Assembly: GCF_000003195.3 (NCBI RefSeq)
Contig: NC_012872.2
Span: 51,131,695 to 51,195,694, forward strand
Source: Sorghum bicolor
Lineage: Eukaryota > Streptophyta > Magnoliopsida > Poales > Poaceae
Length of the DNA: 64,000 nt
Direction: 5' to 3'
In this document: positions 20,974 through 33,300 of the stretch, one piece after another
How positions within the stretch are numbered: the stretch's first letter is position 1
Layout: every line of letters starts with the position of its first letter
Notes under the pieces: model-generated
Database searches by the model: none
What the model saw: the letters and a program-made list of their open reading frames with translations, nothing else
What the model was told of the DNA's origin: nothing
Made by a program: the position numbers and the translations under genes

Positions 20974-23900
20974 TCAAGACCTCCCCCTGGTGCGACATTC
21001 TCCCCTTCGTTCCGTCGGTCCGCTTCTACCTGCGATCCACGCTTCGTCGCAAGTACGATAGGAAGGCGCCGGCAAGTGGGACCAATTCACCGTCTCGCTC
21101 CCTCACTCCGCCCTCCTCCTCGTGCGATGCCCACCAGATCGCGACACCATGGCCTCCCGCGATGGCTCCTCCTCCTCGTGTGACACCCTCGCCAGATCGC
21201 GACTCCACGACTCGCGACATTGCCGCCTCAGCCTTGTGCGACGCCCTCGCGACTTGCGAGACCTTGCGACACCGCGACATCGCCTCCTCGCGACCTCGGC
21301 TCCATCCTCCTCAATCCCGATCCGTCACCACCGAGCCGACGCCACCGGATGCTGCCGCCTCCATGATCACCGTCGCTGCGCCCACACAACGCAGCAGGAT
21401 CGCCAGGTGTGCCAATCCCTTCTCATCCCTTCCTGTTGTGTGAACGTGCGAAAATCGGGCACCAAACCCTAATCCTTCGATGCCGCTGGACAAGACTGCC
21501 TCTAGGATTGCTCGTCGGCGCGTTCCTGTTGTGCACAAGTGCGAAACCGAGCACCAAACCCTAACTTATTGGATTTGTGCCAGCAGATCTGTGTGCTTTT
21601 GCACTGAATGTTTCTTAGCACTTTTGCTCTTCATCCGTTGTGCAAATGAGATCTGGCTATGAAAAACAATAATTTTGATGTACAGTTTGATTAGGGATTA
21701 GCCGAAATTGCATATTGTTTTTCATGATCCAGTGCGTAATTGTCGATTTTTTCCTATACGTTTGTTAGATCTAAATGCTCTAAAATTGTTTAAATGCACT
21801 TTCACTTTGGATATGTAAGCCTTAATGTACATATACAGAGTATAGCATGTTTAGTTTTAATTTGATGTGCTTACATCTATTCATAATTTTATTAGATCTG
21901 CAGGAAAAATAATAGCATACTTATTGCTTTTGTCTGCTTAAATCTGTTAGAACTGGGATACAAACTGACATATTGTTATAGAATTAGGTTGGGCGTGGTA
22001 GTAATAGCATAGCAGTAGCAATTTGATTTGAAGGTGTCAAATTTGACCGAACAATTTGCTAGCGCGATGAAATTTAATGTTTGTGACACAAACCACTTGG
22101 CGTAAGCTGTTGCCTGTTTGATAATTGCAAATTGGAATTTGACCTTACCCATGTAGCATCTCTATTTAGTATATTGCTTAGCACAAGACTGTCAACTCTC
22201 TTCTGCATCTCTGTATATTTATTTAATATCATTTAATTCAAATTTACTGCAGTGCTTTCATCATTGTTGCTTATCTCATGACATCTGAACGGATTGAATA
22301 ATTGATAGTACTTAGTTAAGTATAAAAGTCCACCTCATGTACATAATCAGGGTGAGGGTGGTGGTTAAGAAAGTCATATAGTTCAGCAAGAGGATTCATA
22401 AAGAAAAGGTGGTTACTCATGTAAAGAATCTCATTGCTTATCTTTTTTCAGAGGAGGCTCTGTAAAATTATGCTTGCTGATAGATTCCTTTCTGAATTTG
22501 ATATCTTATATCTAATACAATATAAGGTGGACGTAGGAATAAGCCGAACCACACAGTCTTTGAAGAGAACATTACTTACGCCTCCAAAGTGTAAGGTCCT
22601 TTATACTTTGACACCTATTTTCTAAAACATGCTATAGATAAGCTGACAGCATCAAGAGCTGCTAAAGTGTTCTAGGTTCAGGTGAACTATTATGATTTTT
22701 ATAGGAAGTATGCTCTAAGGAATAAAATGTGCGTTGCTAGCTAAATTTTATTTTATATGATAGGTAATCAAGCCTTTACTGTATGGATCATCATTCAAAT
22801 TGGTCATGTGGTCAAATTATTTTTATGCTCACAGGTTATAGCTATTTTGCTTGTTCTTGAATCAGGGATAGAAAGTGTTTTGAATAGCAAGAGTTCTGAA
22901 TTTTGATGTGTGCAAACTGACAAGTTTTTGGTTATATTCAGTTAATGTATTCTTCAATTTATTCTGTGCAGACCACTCAAAAGAAATACATATCTCTGTC
23001 TAGCTTGTGCAGGTGTGTACTATTTTTTGTGCACTCAAGTTTTTGTGCTTTCATTAAAAATAGTTTTTGTTTAATCTCTATGGTTTATATACACCTTTTC
23101 TTCTTTACATAGACTTTGATGTAGGCCTAAATCTGTAATCAAGAATTATGTAACAATTCTCATGCATTGCTGCGATTTAAAGAATATATTAGAAAGATGT
23201 GCTCTATTCCCATGTTTTAGTAATCATGAGTAACTCCACATAAAAAAGGTCTTGGTTGGCATTTGAATTAATGAATCTGCTAGACTTAACATTACTCCCC
23301 CCCAGTTGGAGCTGGCTAATAGTATTACCTATTTTTGTAGAGGTTACCTACTTTGTTTAGTAGATGATATCAGTAGTTACAATGTTTCACAACTGGAGCT
23401 GGATTTAGAGTAGTCTGGAGTTGTGTTTCCTAATTTCCATTGTGGTCTCATTTGGCGGTGTGTGCTTCCTTTGGTTAAGCAAGATTTTTTGTTAATTCAG
23501 ATTTTTTAAGGCCCACATGTCTTGGAACAGGTGACAAATCGGTCATCATGTGGTTACAGCCTTCTGCAATATAGGTTGTGTGCGGTGACTCTTTCTGATT
23601 AGGCCAAATTTGTGGACTACATGGATAGCAATGTCAGATTATTGCGGTCAGATCCTAATCATTTTTCACAAAAGCATCACCGTGTTGTTAGAGAAACACT
23701 ACAAATAAGAAGGAAATGGAAATAGAGGAGTGGCATCTCAGTGAATAACTTTAACAAATGAAGTTAATGTCTCATTGGAAGAACTATTTCTTGATGTAGG
23801 CAACAGATGAAGTTAATGTGGCCTATGCCTGCTTCCTGGACCGTACCGTGGGCAGCCTTGAATCATGGTCTTACTGAATATGTATGTATATTGTTAGTGA

Positions 23901-25469
23901 ATAGCTTCTCTAATTGAATCATTGTTTTCCTGAGTTTGTAAAAATATGTATCTGTGCTGTTAGTGCCATCTCATAATTTCTCTCCTTCCAAGAGTCTGGC
24001 TAAGTGATCCATCTGTCTCTGAAATTGCTATGTTGGCTACCAACTGAATACTGTATGTACAGATATTGTTCCTTGCAATCTTTGGAAGAGGATGAAATTC
24101 TGACTATATATGCACCCATAGGTCTGTCCATAGAAGGTTGTGCAGTACACTCTTAATGTTTCCTCATGTGTAATGACCATATCTTTTTTTGTGGAATTTT
24201 TTGAGCTAGAATAACACAAGAAAAGGTACTCTGTCAAGTAGTTAGCATCCAAGATGCACAGAGCATGAGGATATCATGTGGGATGTATTTCAGAGTTCAG
24301 GTGACCTTAGAACCAACCTTGATTTCTCAAACATATAAATTATTGAATAATAATGTTTTAAGAGCTTGCTAGACCTTGATTTAGTCATTTTTCAGTGTGG
24401 TACTTTAGCTTTTCACTTGCTGTAATTGATCCTTTCAAGAGTTGTACATTTATTGTTAGGTGAGCAAAACATACTTTGACAAGGATTCCTTTTTTTTCCT
24501 TTGAAAAAGGTCAGGATCTGAAAGAAATTCAGACCTTTGTAGTTTTGGTTCAAGAATTTCCATCTTCAATATAGCTGAATAATATTATATTGTCGTGTTT
24601 GATATTTTCACACTACAACTATTGTTACATGAAAAAAACACAGGCTAAACTCGTTGATAAGTAAGGTCTGAGAAGAGGTTTACGCTATTTCTGTCTAGCT
24701 ATCAATGTAGGGATTAGCACTACCCGCTAAAATCACTCTATTCTTAAATACGAGTAGTAGCTTGTTAGTTTGAGTCTCTATTTGCAGATGATATTATTAC
24801 TACATTAGTGGCATATGTATTTGTTTCTAATCAGTTCTGCAGTACGCGACCTCCATCACCACCATGCATGGTCGTCCTGGCGTTGTGAATGCAAGTAGGA
24901 AACCTAGGGATCTTCTTCAGGCACGGCTATGTGCAACGCATGTCCTTCGGCGAGACAGAGCTTGTTGTGGGGTTTTAGGGTCTCTATAGGCTTGTGATGG
25001 CTGGAATGGAGCTTGTCGTGGTGGTGCTCCGGCCATGGCGAGCCTTTGGGGCGATTCACTAGCATAAGTGTTCCGGAGCGTTGTGGGCTCGGCAAGGCCA
25101 TGCTTGTGCTTGTGCGAGTGTGTGTATGTACTGTGACATAAAAATATGGGGCCTTAGGTCTCTTATGTGGAGAGACCATGATGGTGGCCATGGTATACCG
25201 GTGAGCGAGGTAGGCGTGGGGGCGGCTCACTCATGGTATACCGGTGAGCGAGGCAGGCGTGGGGGTGGCTCACCGCGGGCGATGGCTAGAATGGCGGTGC
25301 AGTGGCGAGTTGGTGTAATGCAGGTGTAGGCTATGCAGCAGCGCCAGTGTGATCGTTGTCTCTGTTCCCAGTGATGTCAAGCGGCTCTATATTATCTTAT
25401 CATGCGATCTATATGTTTTTAATATAAAAGTTTTGCTATCCCGTAGCAACGCACGGGCATGCTACCTAG
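20974..25469 (+). mobile_element. Large Helitron-like insertion with gene-like cargo
   Basis: The right end is a clear Helitron 3' terminus: hairpin CCCGTAGCAACGCACGGG, eight bases, CTAG, then T at 25470. The 5' end is inferred from the break in the flanking MITE near 20974-20986; it does not match the TCTATA start of the other copies. The first 500 bp are GC-rich and exon-like, followed by about 3 kb of AT-rich intron-like sequence and a second GC-rich block (24840-25330). No RepHel helicase was seen, so it is non-autonomous. Confidence 0.6.
25189..25274. repeat. 43-bp tandem duplication
   Basis: Two copies (25189-25231 and 25232-25274) both begin CATGGTATACCGGTGAGCG and differ at a few positions. 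They lie in the distal GC-rich block of the Helitron cargo. Confidence 0.85.
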
Positions 25470-25918
25470 TAAACTCAAAAGATTCGTCTCGTAAATTACA
25501 AGTAAACTATGCAATTATTTATTTTTTTTATCTATATCTAATGCTTTATGCATGTGTCATAAAATTTAATGTGATAAGAAATTTTGAAAAGTTTTTGGAT
25601 TTTGAATAGAACTAAACGAGGCCTAAGGAAATAATTGTGTCCTTGTGGGTCATCTCATCAGTGACCGGCCGGCGGGTCACCTCCATCCTTTTGCCGCACC
25701 AAACACTGCCGACCTTGCCCCAGCTCTTGTGAACAAGAACAACACGCTGTCAACGTGGGCCCCCTCTATGATGACTAGTACTATTCAACCCTAATTACCC
25801 TGGAATATCCCACCACCACCACCACCACCAGTCCACCACAAAACCGGGATCAGTAATCGTAACCGCCCTGCACGACAGTTGAGGCCAGGCTGTTAACTAC
25901 CAAACCTCACCTCCCCCC

Positions 25919-25925
25919 TATAAAT
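25919..25925 (+). promoter_or_regulatory. TATA box of the arabinogalactan peptide gene
   Basis: TATAAAT follows a C-rich stretch, 128 bp upstream of the ATG at 26053. Transcription would be expected to start about 30 bp downstream, giving a 5' UTR near 100 nt. Confidence 0.7.
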
Positions 25926-26052
25926 CCGACCCCATGGCCTCCGCCAGCCCCCATTCCACCTCACGCCGCCTCCACGCCTCCAGCAGAACCCTAGCAGCCC
26001 CCTTCCCGGCGCCGCCACCACCTCGTCGTCCGTTCCCGTCCGCATCGATTCG

Positions 26053-26232
26053 ATGGCCCGCGTCTCCGCCGCCGTGATCGCCGCCTTCGTGGCGGTGGCC
26101 GCGCTGGCCACCGCTGCCTCCGCCGCCGAGGCGCCGGCTCCGGCCCCGGCCTCCGGCGCGGGCGCCCTCTCGGCGCCGATCTTCGTGTGCTTCCTCCAGG
26201 CGCTCCTCGCCGCCTTCCTCTGCCACCACTGA
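26053..26232 (+). CDS. Arabinogalactan peptide (AG-peptide)
   Basis: An intronless 59-residue protein with three parts. Residues 1 to about 25 form a signal peptide ([20 protein letters not shown], then an Ala-rich cleavage region). Next is a short APAPAPAS core, the Ala-Pro pattern that is hydroxylated and carries arabinogalactan. The C terminus ([20 protein letters not shown]) is hydrophobic, as required for replacement by a GPI anchor. AG-peptides are cell-surface proteoglycans implicated in wall and membrane signalling. A TATA box lies upstream and an AT-rich 3' region follows. GC-rich codon use is typical of grass genes. The two C-terminal histidines are slightly unusual. Confidence 0.8.
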   Translation: MARVSAAVIAAFVAVAALATAASAAEAPAPAPASGAGALSAPIFVCFLQALLAAFLCHH

Positions 26233-26650
26233 GCCACTGAGGAGATGTGGTGGTGGTGGGCTCGCCGCCCCGTCTGCGTGCGCGCGCGTCTTCAGATCTA
26301 GTGGTACAGTGGTAGTGGGAGTCTGCAGTCTAGTAGTAGTGGTAGTGTCGTTAGCGGTGGTGATAGTTTTATGAAGAGGAGGCATTTGTTTTGGTCCGCG
26401 TGGCGGATGGATGGATGGATGGATCTGAGGGTTTGGAGAGGTTTTTTGATGGTGGATTTGATCTAGTGTGATTGGTGTGAGTTTATTATTACTATTATAT
26501 TATTTATTATTATTGTGTGCGTTCCTGTACCTACTGCGCACCGGCTCTGAGAGGATTATTATTATTATTATTATGGATTTGTGGTGTTTTATGTTACTGC
26601 GTCTTCTCTATGCAGTGCTCATATGAAGTAGTAGATTGTTGTTTTGTTTT

Positions 26651-26895
26651 GGGCCTTGTTTAGTTCCGAAAAAATTTCGGATTTTGGTACTCTAGCGCTC
26701 TCGTTTGTTTTGTGGTAAATATTATCCAATCATAGACTGACTAGCCTCAAAAGATTCATCTCGCGATTTACAGACAAACTGTATAATTAGTTTTTGTTTT
26801 CATCTATATCTAATGCTTTATGCATGTGTTCTGAGATTCGATGTGATTGAGAATCTTGAAAAGTTTTTGGATTTCGGGGTGAACTAAACAAGGCC
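26651..26895. mobile_element. GGCCTTGTTTAGTTC-family MITE, copy 4
   Basis: Full-length copy from GGGCCTTGTTTAGTTCC to GAACTAAACAAGGCC, about 245 bp, just downstream of the AG-peptide 3' region. Confidence 0.87.
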
Positions 26896-26929
26896 ATTTG
26901 CAGTGCACCAATTCTACTAAAATTTCATA

Positions 26930-27225
26930 CTCTCCTCCGTCCTCTAAAGAGTGTAATCTTAAAATTTAAATTTTGTCAAAAAAAAATATAACTGTGGAGT
27001 TGAGATCAACTTTTCTAAAAGGATCCACCTATTAAAAAAAATGATTGCATGTCTTGAACACTACCGTACCCTAACTATCCATGTGCATAAAATTTTTTAA
27101 ACTTCTGAAGAACATTCTAGAACATCGAATAAAGAAAGAAGACAAATATGTAATTTTACATGTACACTAATCTTACCTTAAAAAAATGAGATTTACATTC
27201 TTCATTCTTTGTAGAACTGAGGGAG
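26930..27225. mobile_element. Stowaway-type MITE
   Basis: Ends CTCTCCTCCGTCCTCTAAAG and the inverse (TTGTAGAACTGAGGGAG) are flanked by TA on both sides (26928-26929 and 27226-27227). Non-coding, AT-rich, about 296 bp. Confidence 0.75.
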
Positions 27226-27437
27226 TACTTGGACCGATGGTAGAAAATTGCCGCAAAATCTCGTTCTCTCCCCATGGCAAACGGAGAAGGATCCAGTAAC
27301 TTTGCTCGATAAAGTCACGTCGTAACTTTCCTTCCATCCTGTTCGTCCATTCAAGATCCAACGGATTCAGTGATTTTAAGTAAAAACATCTCTCACACTT
27401 AGTCATTTTCAGTATGGACTGCTGGGCACGCTATGCA

Positions 27438-28090
27438 GGCTTTGTTTAGTTCAAAAAAAAATCAAGATTCTTGTCACATTAAATCTTTGGACGTATGCAC
27501 GAAGTATTATATATAGATAAAATAAATACTCTCTTCATCTCAAATTATAAGTTATTCCAAAAATCTTAAAGAGTCAAACCATTTTAAGTTTGACCAAATT
27601 TATATGGTAAGATAATAATATTTATGGTGTGAACTTAATATCATTAAATTCTTCATTAGTTATATTTTCATAATATACCTATTTGATGTTATAGATCTTT
27701 GTATTTTTTCTCTATAATTTTGGTCAAAGTTAAAATGCTTTGACTCTCCAACTTTCTTGGAATGACTTATAATTTAGGATGGAGGGGTAACTAATTAGAC
27801 AGTTTGCATGTAATTTGCAAGACGAATCTTTTAAGCGCAGTTAGTCCATGATTGAACAAGAATGGTCAAATACAAACAAAAGTGCTACAGTAGTTAAAAT
27901 CAAAAGTGCTACAATTTTGTCCAATCATGAAGTAACTAGACTTAAAAGATTCATCTCGCGATTTATAGGCAAACTGTGCAATTAGTTTTTGTTTTCATCT
28001 ATAATTAATGCTTCATGCATATGCCACAAGATTCGATGTGACGAGGAATCTTAAAATTTTTTTGGCTTTTGAGGTGAACTAAACAAGGCC
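27438..28090. mobile_element. GGCCTTGTTTAGTTC-family MITE inside the MULE (chimeric)
   Basis: Starts GGCTTTGTTTAGTTC and ends GAACTAAACAAGGCC. It is longer than the usual 245 bp because a Stowaway element lies within it and because two internal segments appear joined near 27890-27915, where CAAAAGTGCTACA occurs twice. Confidence 0.7.
27529..27787. mobile_element. Stowaway-type MITE nested in the MITE inside the MULE
   Basis: Ends CTCTCTTCATCTCAAATTAT and the inverse (ATAATTTAGGATGGAGGGG) with TA duplicated at 27527-27528 and 27788-27789. It is the third level of nesting here. Confidence 0.85.
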
Positions 28091-28707
28091 CTAGTTAGTT
28101 CATGGTTGGACAATAATTACCACAAACAAACGTAAGTGCTATAGTGCCGCAAAATTTTTTCCTTCAGAAACTAAACAAAGTACTAAATATAGATTATTTA
28201 CGAAATTACAAATACAATTAAAGAGTAATTTGCGAAATAAATCTGTTAAGTCTAATTAATACATAATTAAATACTAATTATCAAATAAAATAAAAATACT
28301 ACAATAACTATTAAATTTTAAGAACTCCAAAACAACACCCTCGGAGAAGCGCGCAGCGGCGTGCACAAAGAGCACCAGGCGGTGTGCGGCATGGAGCGCT
28401 CAAGGGCCAACGTACCCTGCGATGCATTCTCGTGTGAAGAAAAGAGACACAACTTGATCTCCACCGTTCGACCTTGATTGGAGGGTGGATGACAGAGCTA
28501 AAGTTACGACGTGACTTGAAGGAGTAAAGTCACCGAATCTGTGTCCATGGCAAACGTGTGCAAAATCTCACACCCACACAGGGTGCTTGGTCGTTTAACC
28601 AACTGCACAGCCAGCGGAAGCTAGCGGACCTGATAGATTTGTCTTGCCTTGAGGCACCTAGACGTGTATGGTTAGAGTGATTAATTGTCCTGTTTGAGCA
28701 TCTGAAG

Positions 28708-28953
28708 GGCCTTGTTTACTTCTAAATTTTTTTACAAAATATGAATACTGACACTTTCGGTTGTATTTGACAAATATTATCCAATTATAGACTAACTAAG
28801 GTCAAAAGATTCGTCTCGTCAATTTCGACCAAACTGTGCAATTAGTTTTTATTTTTGTCTATATTTAATACTCCTCCATGCATGTATCTAAATATTCGAT
28901 GTGACGGAGAATCTGAAAATTTTTGCAAAATTGGTTGGGAACTAAACAAGGCC
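28708..28953. mobile_element. GGCCTTGTTTAGTTC-family MITE, copy 6
   Basis: From GGCCTTGTTTACTTC to GAACTAAACAAGGCC with the family interior, about 246 bp. Confidence 0.85.
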
Positions 28954-29042
28954 CTGATACAGAATCGGTGCTGTGCGTAACGTGTGTCCCTTTCAGGATC
29001 AGGAAGGAGATGAGGAAGCGTCTCCTTCTCCTAGCTTAAAGG

Positions 29043-29284
29043 GGCCTTGTTCAGTTCCGAAAAGATTTTGGATTTCGGTACCGTAGCACTTTCGTTTGTT
29101 TGTGATAAATATTATCTAATTATGGATTAACTAGAATCAAAAGATTCGTCTCACGATTTCCAGCTAAACTGTGTAATTAGGTTTTGCTTTCGTCTATATT
29201 TAATGCTTCATGCATGTGTCGTAAGATTCGATGTGACGGGGAATCTTGAAAACTTTTTGCTTTTTGGGGTGAACTAAACAAGGC
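29043..29284. mobile_element. GGCCTTGTTTAGTTC-family MITE, copy 7
   Basis: From GGCCTTGTTCAGTTCC to GAACTAAACAAGGCC. Only about 90 bp separate it from copy 6. Confidence 0.85.
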
Positions 29285-30381
29285 CTAAGCAAGCTGCTGC
29301 AAGCGCACACACCTGTGCGATGGAGATGCCCGTACGGCAGGTGTCCACCTGTTAGGACAAGCACATGGGCAATGGTTGGGTTCGTTGTGACCACCTGGAC
29401 ACCTGGTCCACGCCCCCGCCACCCACCAGTGCACCACCGCCCGCATCGCCATCCAAGCTCCAGATTCTTCCAGAATTTTCTGCGTATAATACGAGTACAC
29501 TTGTGCCAAAACGAAAAGAAGTTGCACTTACCCTGTTGACTTGAATAAATAGAGATGGGACTTGAATAAATAGAGATGGCAATGATGCCACGAACCCTAA
29601 GCTAGATGTGTCCCATAATATGAAACCTATTTTGTTATAGCTGAAAGTACTACTACTGGCTAGTAAAAAAAGTAGTATAACTTATGTACATACAGATTGA
29701 AACAAAGATAGGGCTCCTGGCTGCTTCCTGCAAGGATGAATTTCGCACACGGGGATGGAGACGAGAGTAGAAGCTCTCCCATAAGCGTGCGTTTGCAGGT
29801 CACAGTTATTTGCAGGGACGAGAATGGGGAACTTTTTCCATGCGGCGACGAGGATGGGGAAGCTCTACGACTACGAAATCATTTCTGGGCAAGCACCATC
29901 TTGGGGCCTAACGGCGGCCCACCAAGCATGGTCCAGATCTTGATTTTCTTTTTACCAAAATCGCACAATATATAACATCTCGATTGATGAAAATACCCAC
30001 TTGAAAAAGAAAATTAAGTCATCAATAAAGATAACATTTCATCATCAAATAAAAAGCGGGAAAAAGACAAAACAGGAGAAACTGAAAGCAAGAACTAATT
30101 ATAAGCCTGAGATCAACTACAAATAAACTCCAACTGATAGTCTTATTCCCTTCGCTGACGAACTAGGCATATCGACAAGATTATTGGTTTCTTTGTGACA
30201 AGAATCAAAACAATGGGCGAAACAAAATGACTTTCTCCTCCACCAAATGGAAGGTCAACGCACCACCTATCCAATATATTTCGAAACTAACTAAACCGTT
30301 CAGCTTGCTTTTTTTTTATATCACCCAACATTAGCCTACGCCACGGACAAAAAATAGGAGACTAGATCCCTTCCGGAGGAG
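29285..30381. other. Intergenic stretch and 3' region of the DprA-like gene
   Basis: No recognisable gene. A 20-bp tandem repeat (ACTTGAATAAATAGAGATGG, twice) lies at about 29539-29578. The bases just upstream of 30382 are the likely 3' UTR of the minus-strand gene that follows. Confidence 0.5.
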
Positions 30382-33300
30382 CTAATCCAAGTAGAAGAGT
30401 GTCACGATCTTCCGAAGGTTCTTGGCCTCCTGGCATGTTTCCATCAGCAGCTTGCTGTCATGGAACGCGAAGCAGATCACCTGTTGGACCTTAGAGATGA
30501 TGTCCATATTGCATAACCTGAAGATTGCAACAGTTGCCATTAAGCATAAAGGTGATATTCTAGTCACAATACATTTTTATATAGAGATAAAAAGAAATGT
30601 GACTCGTCCTTCAGTCCATGTCCTTCTGAGCAGGCTAAAGGGGTAGTGGTACAAGATATCTATACACCCTAACAAATAGGCAAAAAGACAGACGCTGGTT
30701 TTCTAAAAAAATAAAATTTGATTAACCAAACAAAATATAACAGTTTGTCAAGGTAACAGTACAGTATCTACCCTTGGGCAGACCCCATTCTAGAGTCATC
30801 AAATATTAATTATGGCATCAACCTGTCCACTGCTGGTTTTGATGCAGTGTCTTTTATTTATGCAATCATTCTGTAAATGAGGCAGCAGAAACTATTGCAA
30901 AATCTGCAGAACATAGTGTTTGGTTCAGTGTAGCGTAATGAAGTTCTGGATTGTACCCGAACCATCAATGATCTATTTGAATTAAACAAAGTGCAATATG
31001 TTTTGTCCAAAAACAAAGGATGCATAGCACCTGCACTAGTGCAATCTCTGAAAAGAGCTGGGACTAAATGATACACTGCATGGACTGAATTGGTATATGC
31101 CACACCGCTGGTGACAAAAATATAGAGTATAGGAAGACTATGAGCAGTTTGGAAAGGTAGCTCACTGACCTGCTAGCCTCAATTAGTGGCAAATGATCAT
31201 ACTGCGGTTTCTCGATCAAGTTTTGTACCTATAAAAAATTTACAAAATGTTATTGAAGCATTTTCAAATTTATCACATGGAAAGAAATGCATCAGCAGGA
31301 TGCCATTAACTTCGCAAGGCATGTTATTAGAATTAACACATATGACAGTGAATGCTTAATGATTTGGCTTTTGTTTTCTAACACGCAGGAGAGCTGCATA
31401 TCTTTATATAAGCTATCTAGCCAGAATCCCATATCGTAGAATAATGTTGATGGTTTCTTACTATTTCTGAAAGATTCAAATGCCATGGTCAAACATTCCT
31501 AACCAAGTGATCGCACTGATTTTTAAGCATACTTATGATCAAGCTTGTTAAGATCCTAAGAAATCTTTCCACGACTGTGTCAATATGCTGAAAATTTTGT
31601 GATGACTGATGAGCAGTCTATCAATCCATACAAAATCACTAAATGGCTAATACTAAATATATAGAAACAAAGGTAAACTGGCGTGCATAGGGCTCTATAG
31701 TAACAGGTCTGGAGCTAAGTTTGACTAGAAAATGACCAATTCAGAATAGAAACACCAGGAAGTCTCATTCCATAATAGAAATATTAGGAATTCTTACTTT
31801 AGACAACAGTTCTTGGCTTTCAGGAGGTTGCTTCTTTAGACTTTGTGGTAAAATTACAGTAAGCAACTCTGGCTTTTCAGCTCTTAAAGCACCCCTGATA
31901 ACAGCTGCATTTGTTCCAGAAGCCCCAGATGTGAATATATGATTTTTCTGCAAATTATACACAAACATTATTAACAATGCTAGAGGGATCAAAGATCATA
32001 TGAAACACACTGGCATATAAATCAGGGAGATCATATGAATGACAACGGCACATAGGAACATACAGTTATGACCATAGCATAGCTCAGGATCTCAATAAGC
32101 TGTTGATGCATAAATCCCATGTTGCGGGTTCCAAAGAAACCTATTGCACGAGGTCCTTGCTGCTGAATAGCCAGAAGCTCCTGCATGACCACAAAATAAA
32201 TGAGACCAGTTCACAGGATAAATCAATTCATGAAGCCCATATATGCTAAGTAGCATTCATTATTGAAATTCTGATTGTATCACACTAACTTTAAAAGGTT
32301 TAATAACCACTAAAGTTAACTTTTAATAGAAAAGTCAGTTCGGTATAAAATGATAAAAAAAAGGTACCTGTAGGTAATCTAGATCTGGGATCGCCTTGTA
32401 TTCTGGTTCAGCAACCATTGCAGTGCCCTTTACAAGAGTCTCTACCTGAGTAGGAATCTTTACACCATCATCATCTGGCCCAAACATAACAGTGTCATCC
32501 CTTCCTTGACTGCTTACATCACCTTCATGGCCATCTCTTCGCATGTATCCGCAGAGCAACTATACGAGCACAATAAAAACAGCCCTGGCAGTAAATCATT
32601 AGTGAAAACCAAATATATTGTAGTATATAGAAATAAAAAGACCAGTTTTTTTTTAAAAAATAGGTTGAACCCATAGCAATTAGTCAAAATTAGCTATCAA
32701 GTAATCCTGTATCTAGAGTAACACCATAGCACAAGAGAGGCTGCAGCCATTTAAGACACAACCTAAATTCACCAGGTGGATTTATATGTGTGCTGTCGAT
32801 TTTAAACCCAACTCTCCAGAGACATTGCGGAAAATATTGAATAAAAGACAACAACAAAGCTGATAAGAATCACAAGTATTGGATTCTGAATAAATAAGGT
32901 CAAGCGGGAAATATTGAATAAAAGACAACAACAAACCCAACTCTCCAGAGACATTCCAATGGAATATCAAATAGAAACCCTACTTTATCCTCTGAGCTAC
33001 ATTGTTCACCTTTTGAGGCATGCTACAGAAAAGCTATAGCACAATCACTTTTGGCATGTAATGAGAGTAGCCCACATAATATATGTGAAAAATGGTTAAC
33101 TTTCTGAATGGTGTTTTTTTTATCATTTCCAGCCAGAAAGTTCCATACCAACTGATGTTTGGTATTGATCCGAAGCTGCTCTATGATTTAGCAGGCATAG
33201 CTCACATGCAGGGAAGGTGTGAATGCCACTGTCCAAACTTTAGGCACAGGATCTAAGCAGCAGATACCAGCAACACAAGTAGGACTAGCTGTTACCATGG

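Larger units (their letters stand above)
20720..25624. mobile_element. GGCCTTGTTTAGTTC-family MITE (chimeric), split by a Helitron
   Basis: 20720-20934 is a family copy that lacks its right terminus. At 20935 it switches to the start of a second internal segment (CTGTAGCACTCTTGTTTG), which is cut near 20985. The remaining right part resumes at 25470 (AAACTCAAAAGATTCGTC) and ends at 25624 in GAACTAAACGAGGCC. A roughly 4.5-kb insertion separates the parts. Confidence 0.7.
27263..28560. mobile_element. Non-autonomous MULE with 9-bp target duplication
   Basis: CAAAATCTC is repeated exactly at 27254-27262 and 28561-28569. Just inside, the two ends align in inverted orientation over roughly 90-100 bp, including the perfect core AAGTCACGTCGTAACTTT. 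Long TIRs with a 9-bp duplication define Mutator-like elements. No transposase is present. It is itself split by a MITE and holds a GC-rich stretch at 28340-28430. Confidence 0.8.

Noticed and set aside
25934..26077. A 47-codon upstream ORF overlapping the AG-peptide start
   Set aside because: Its ATG lies only about 9 bp after the TATA box, upstream of the expected transcription start, so it is probably not in the mRNA.
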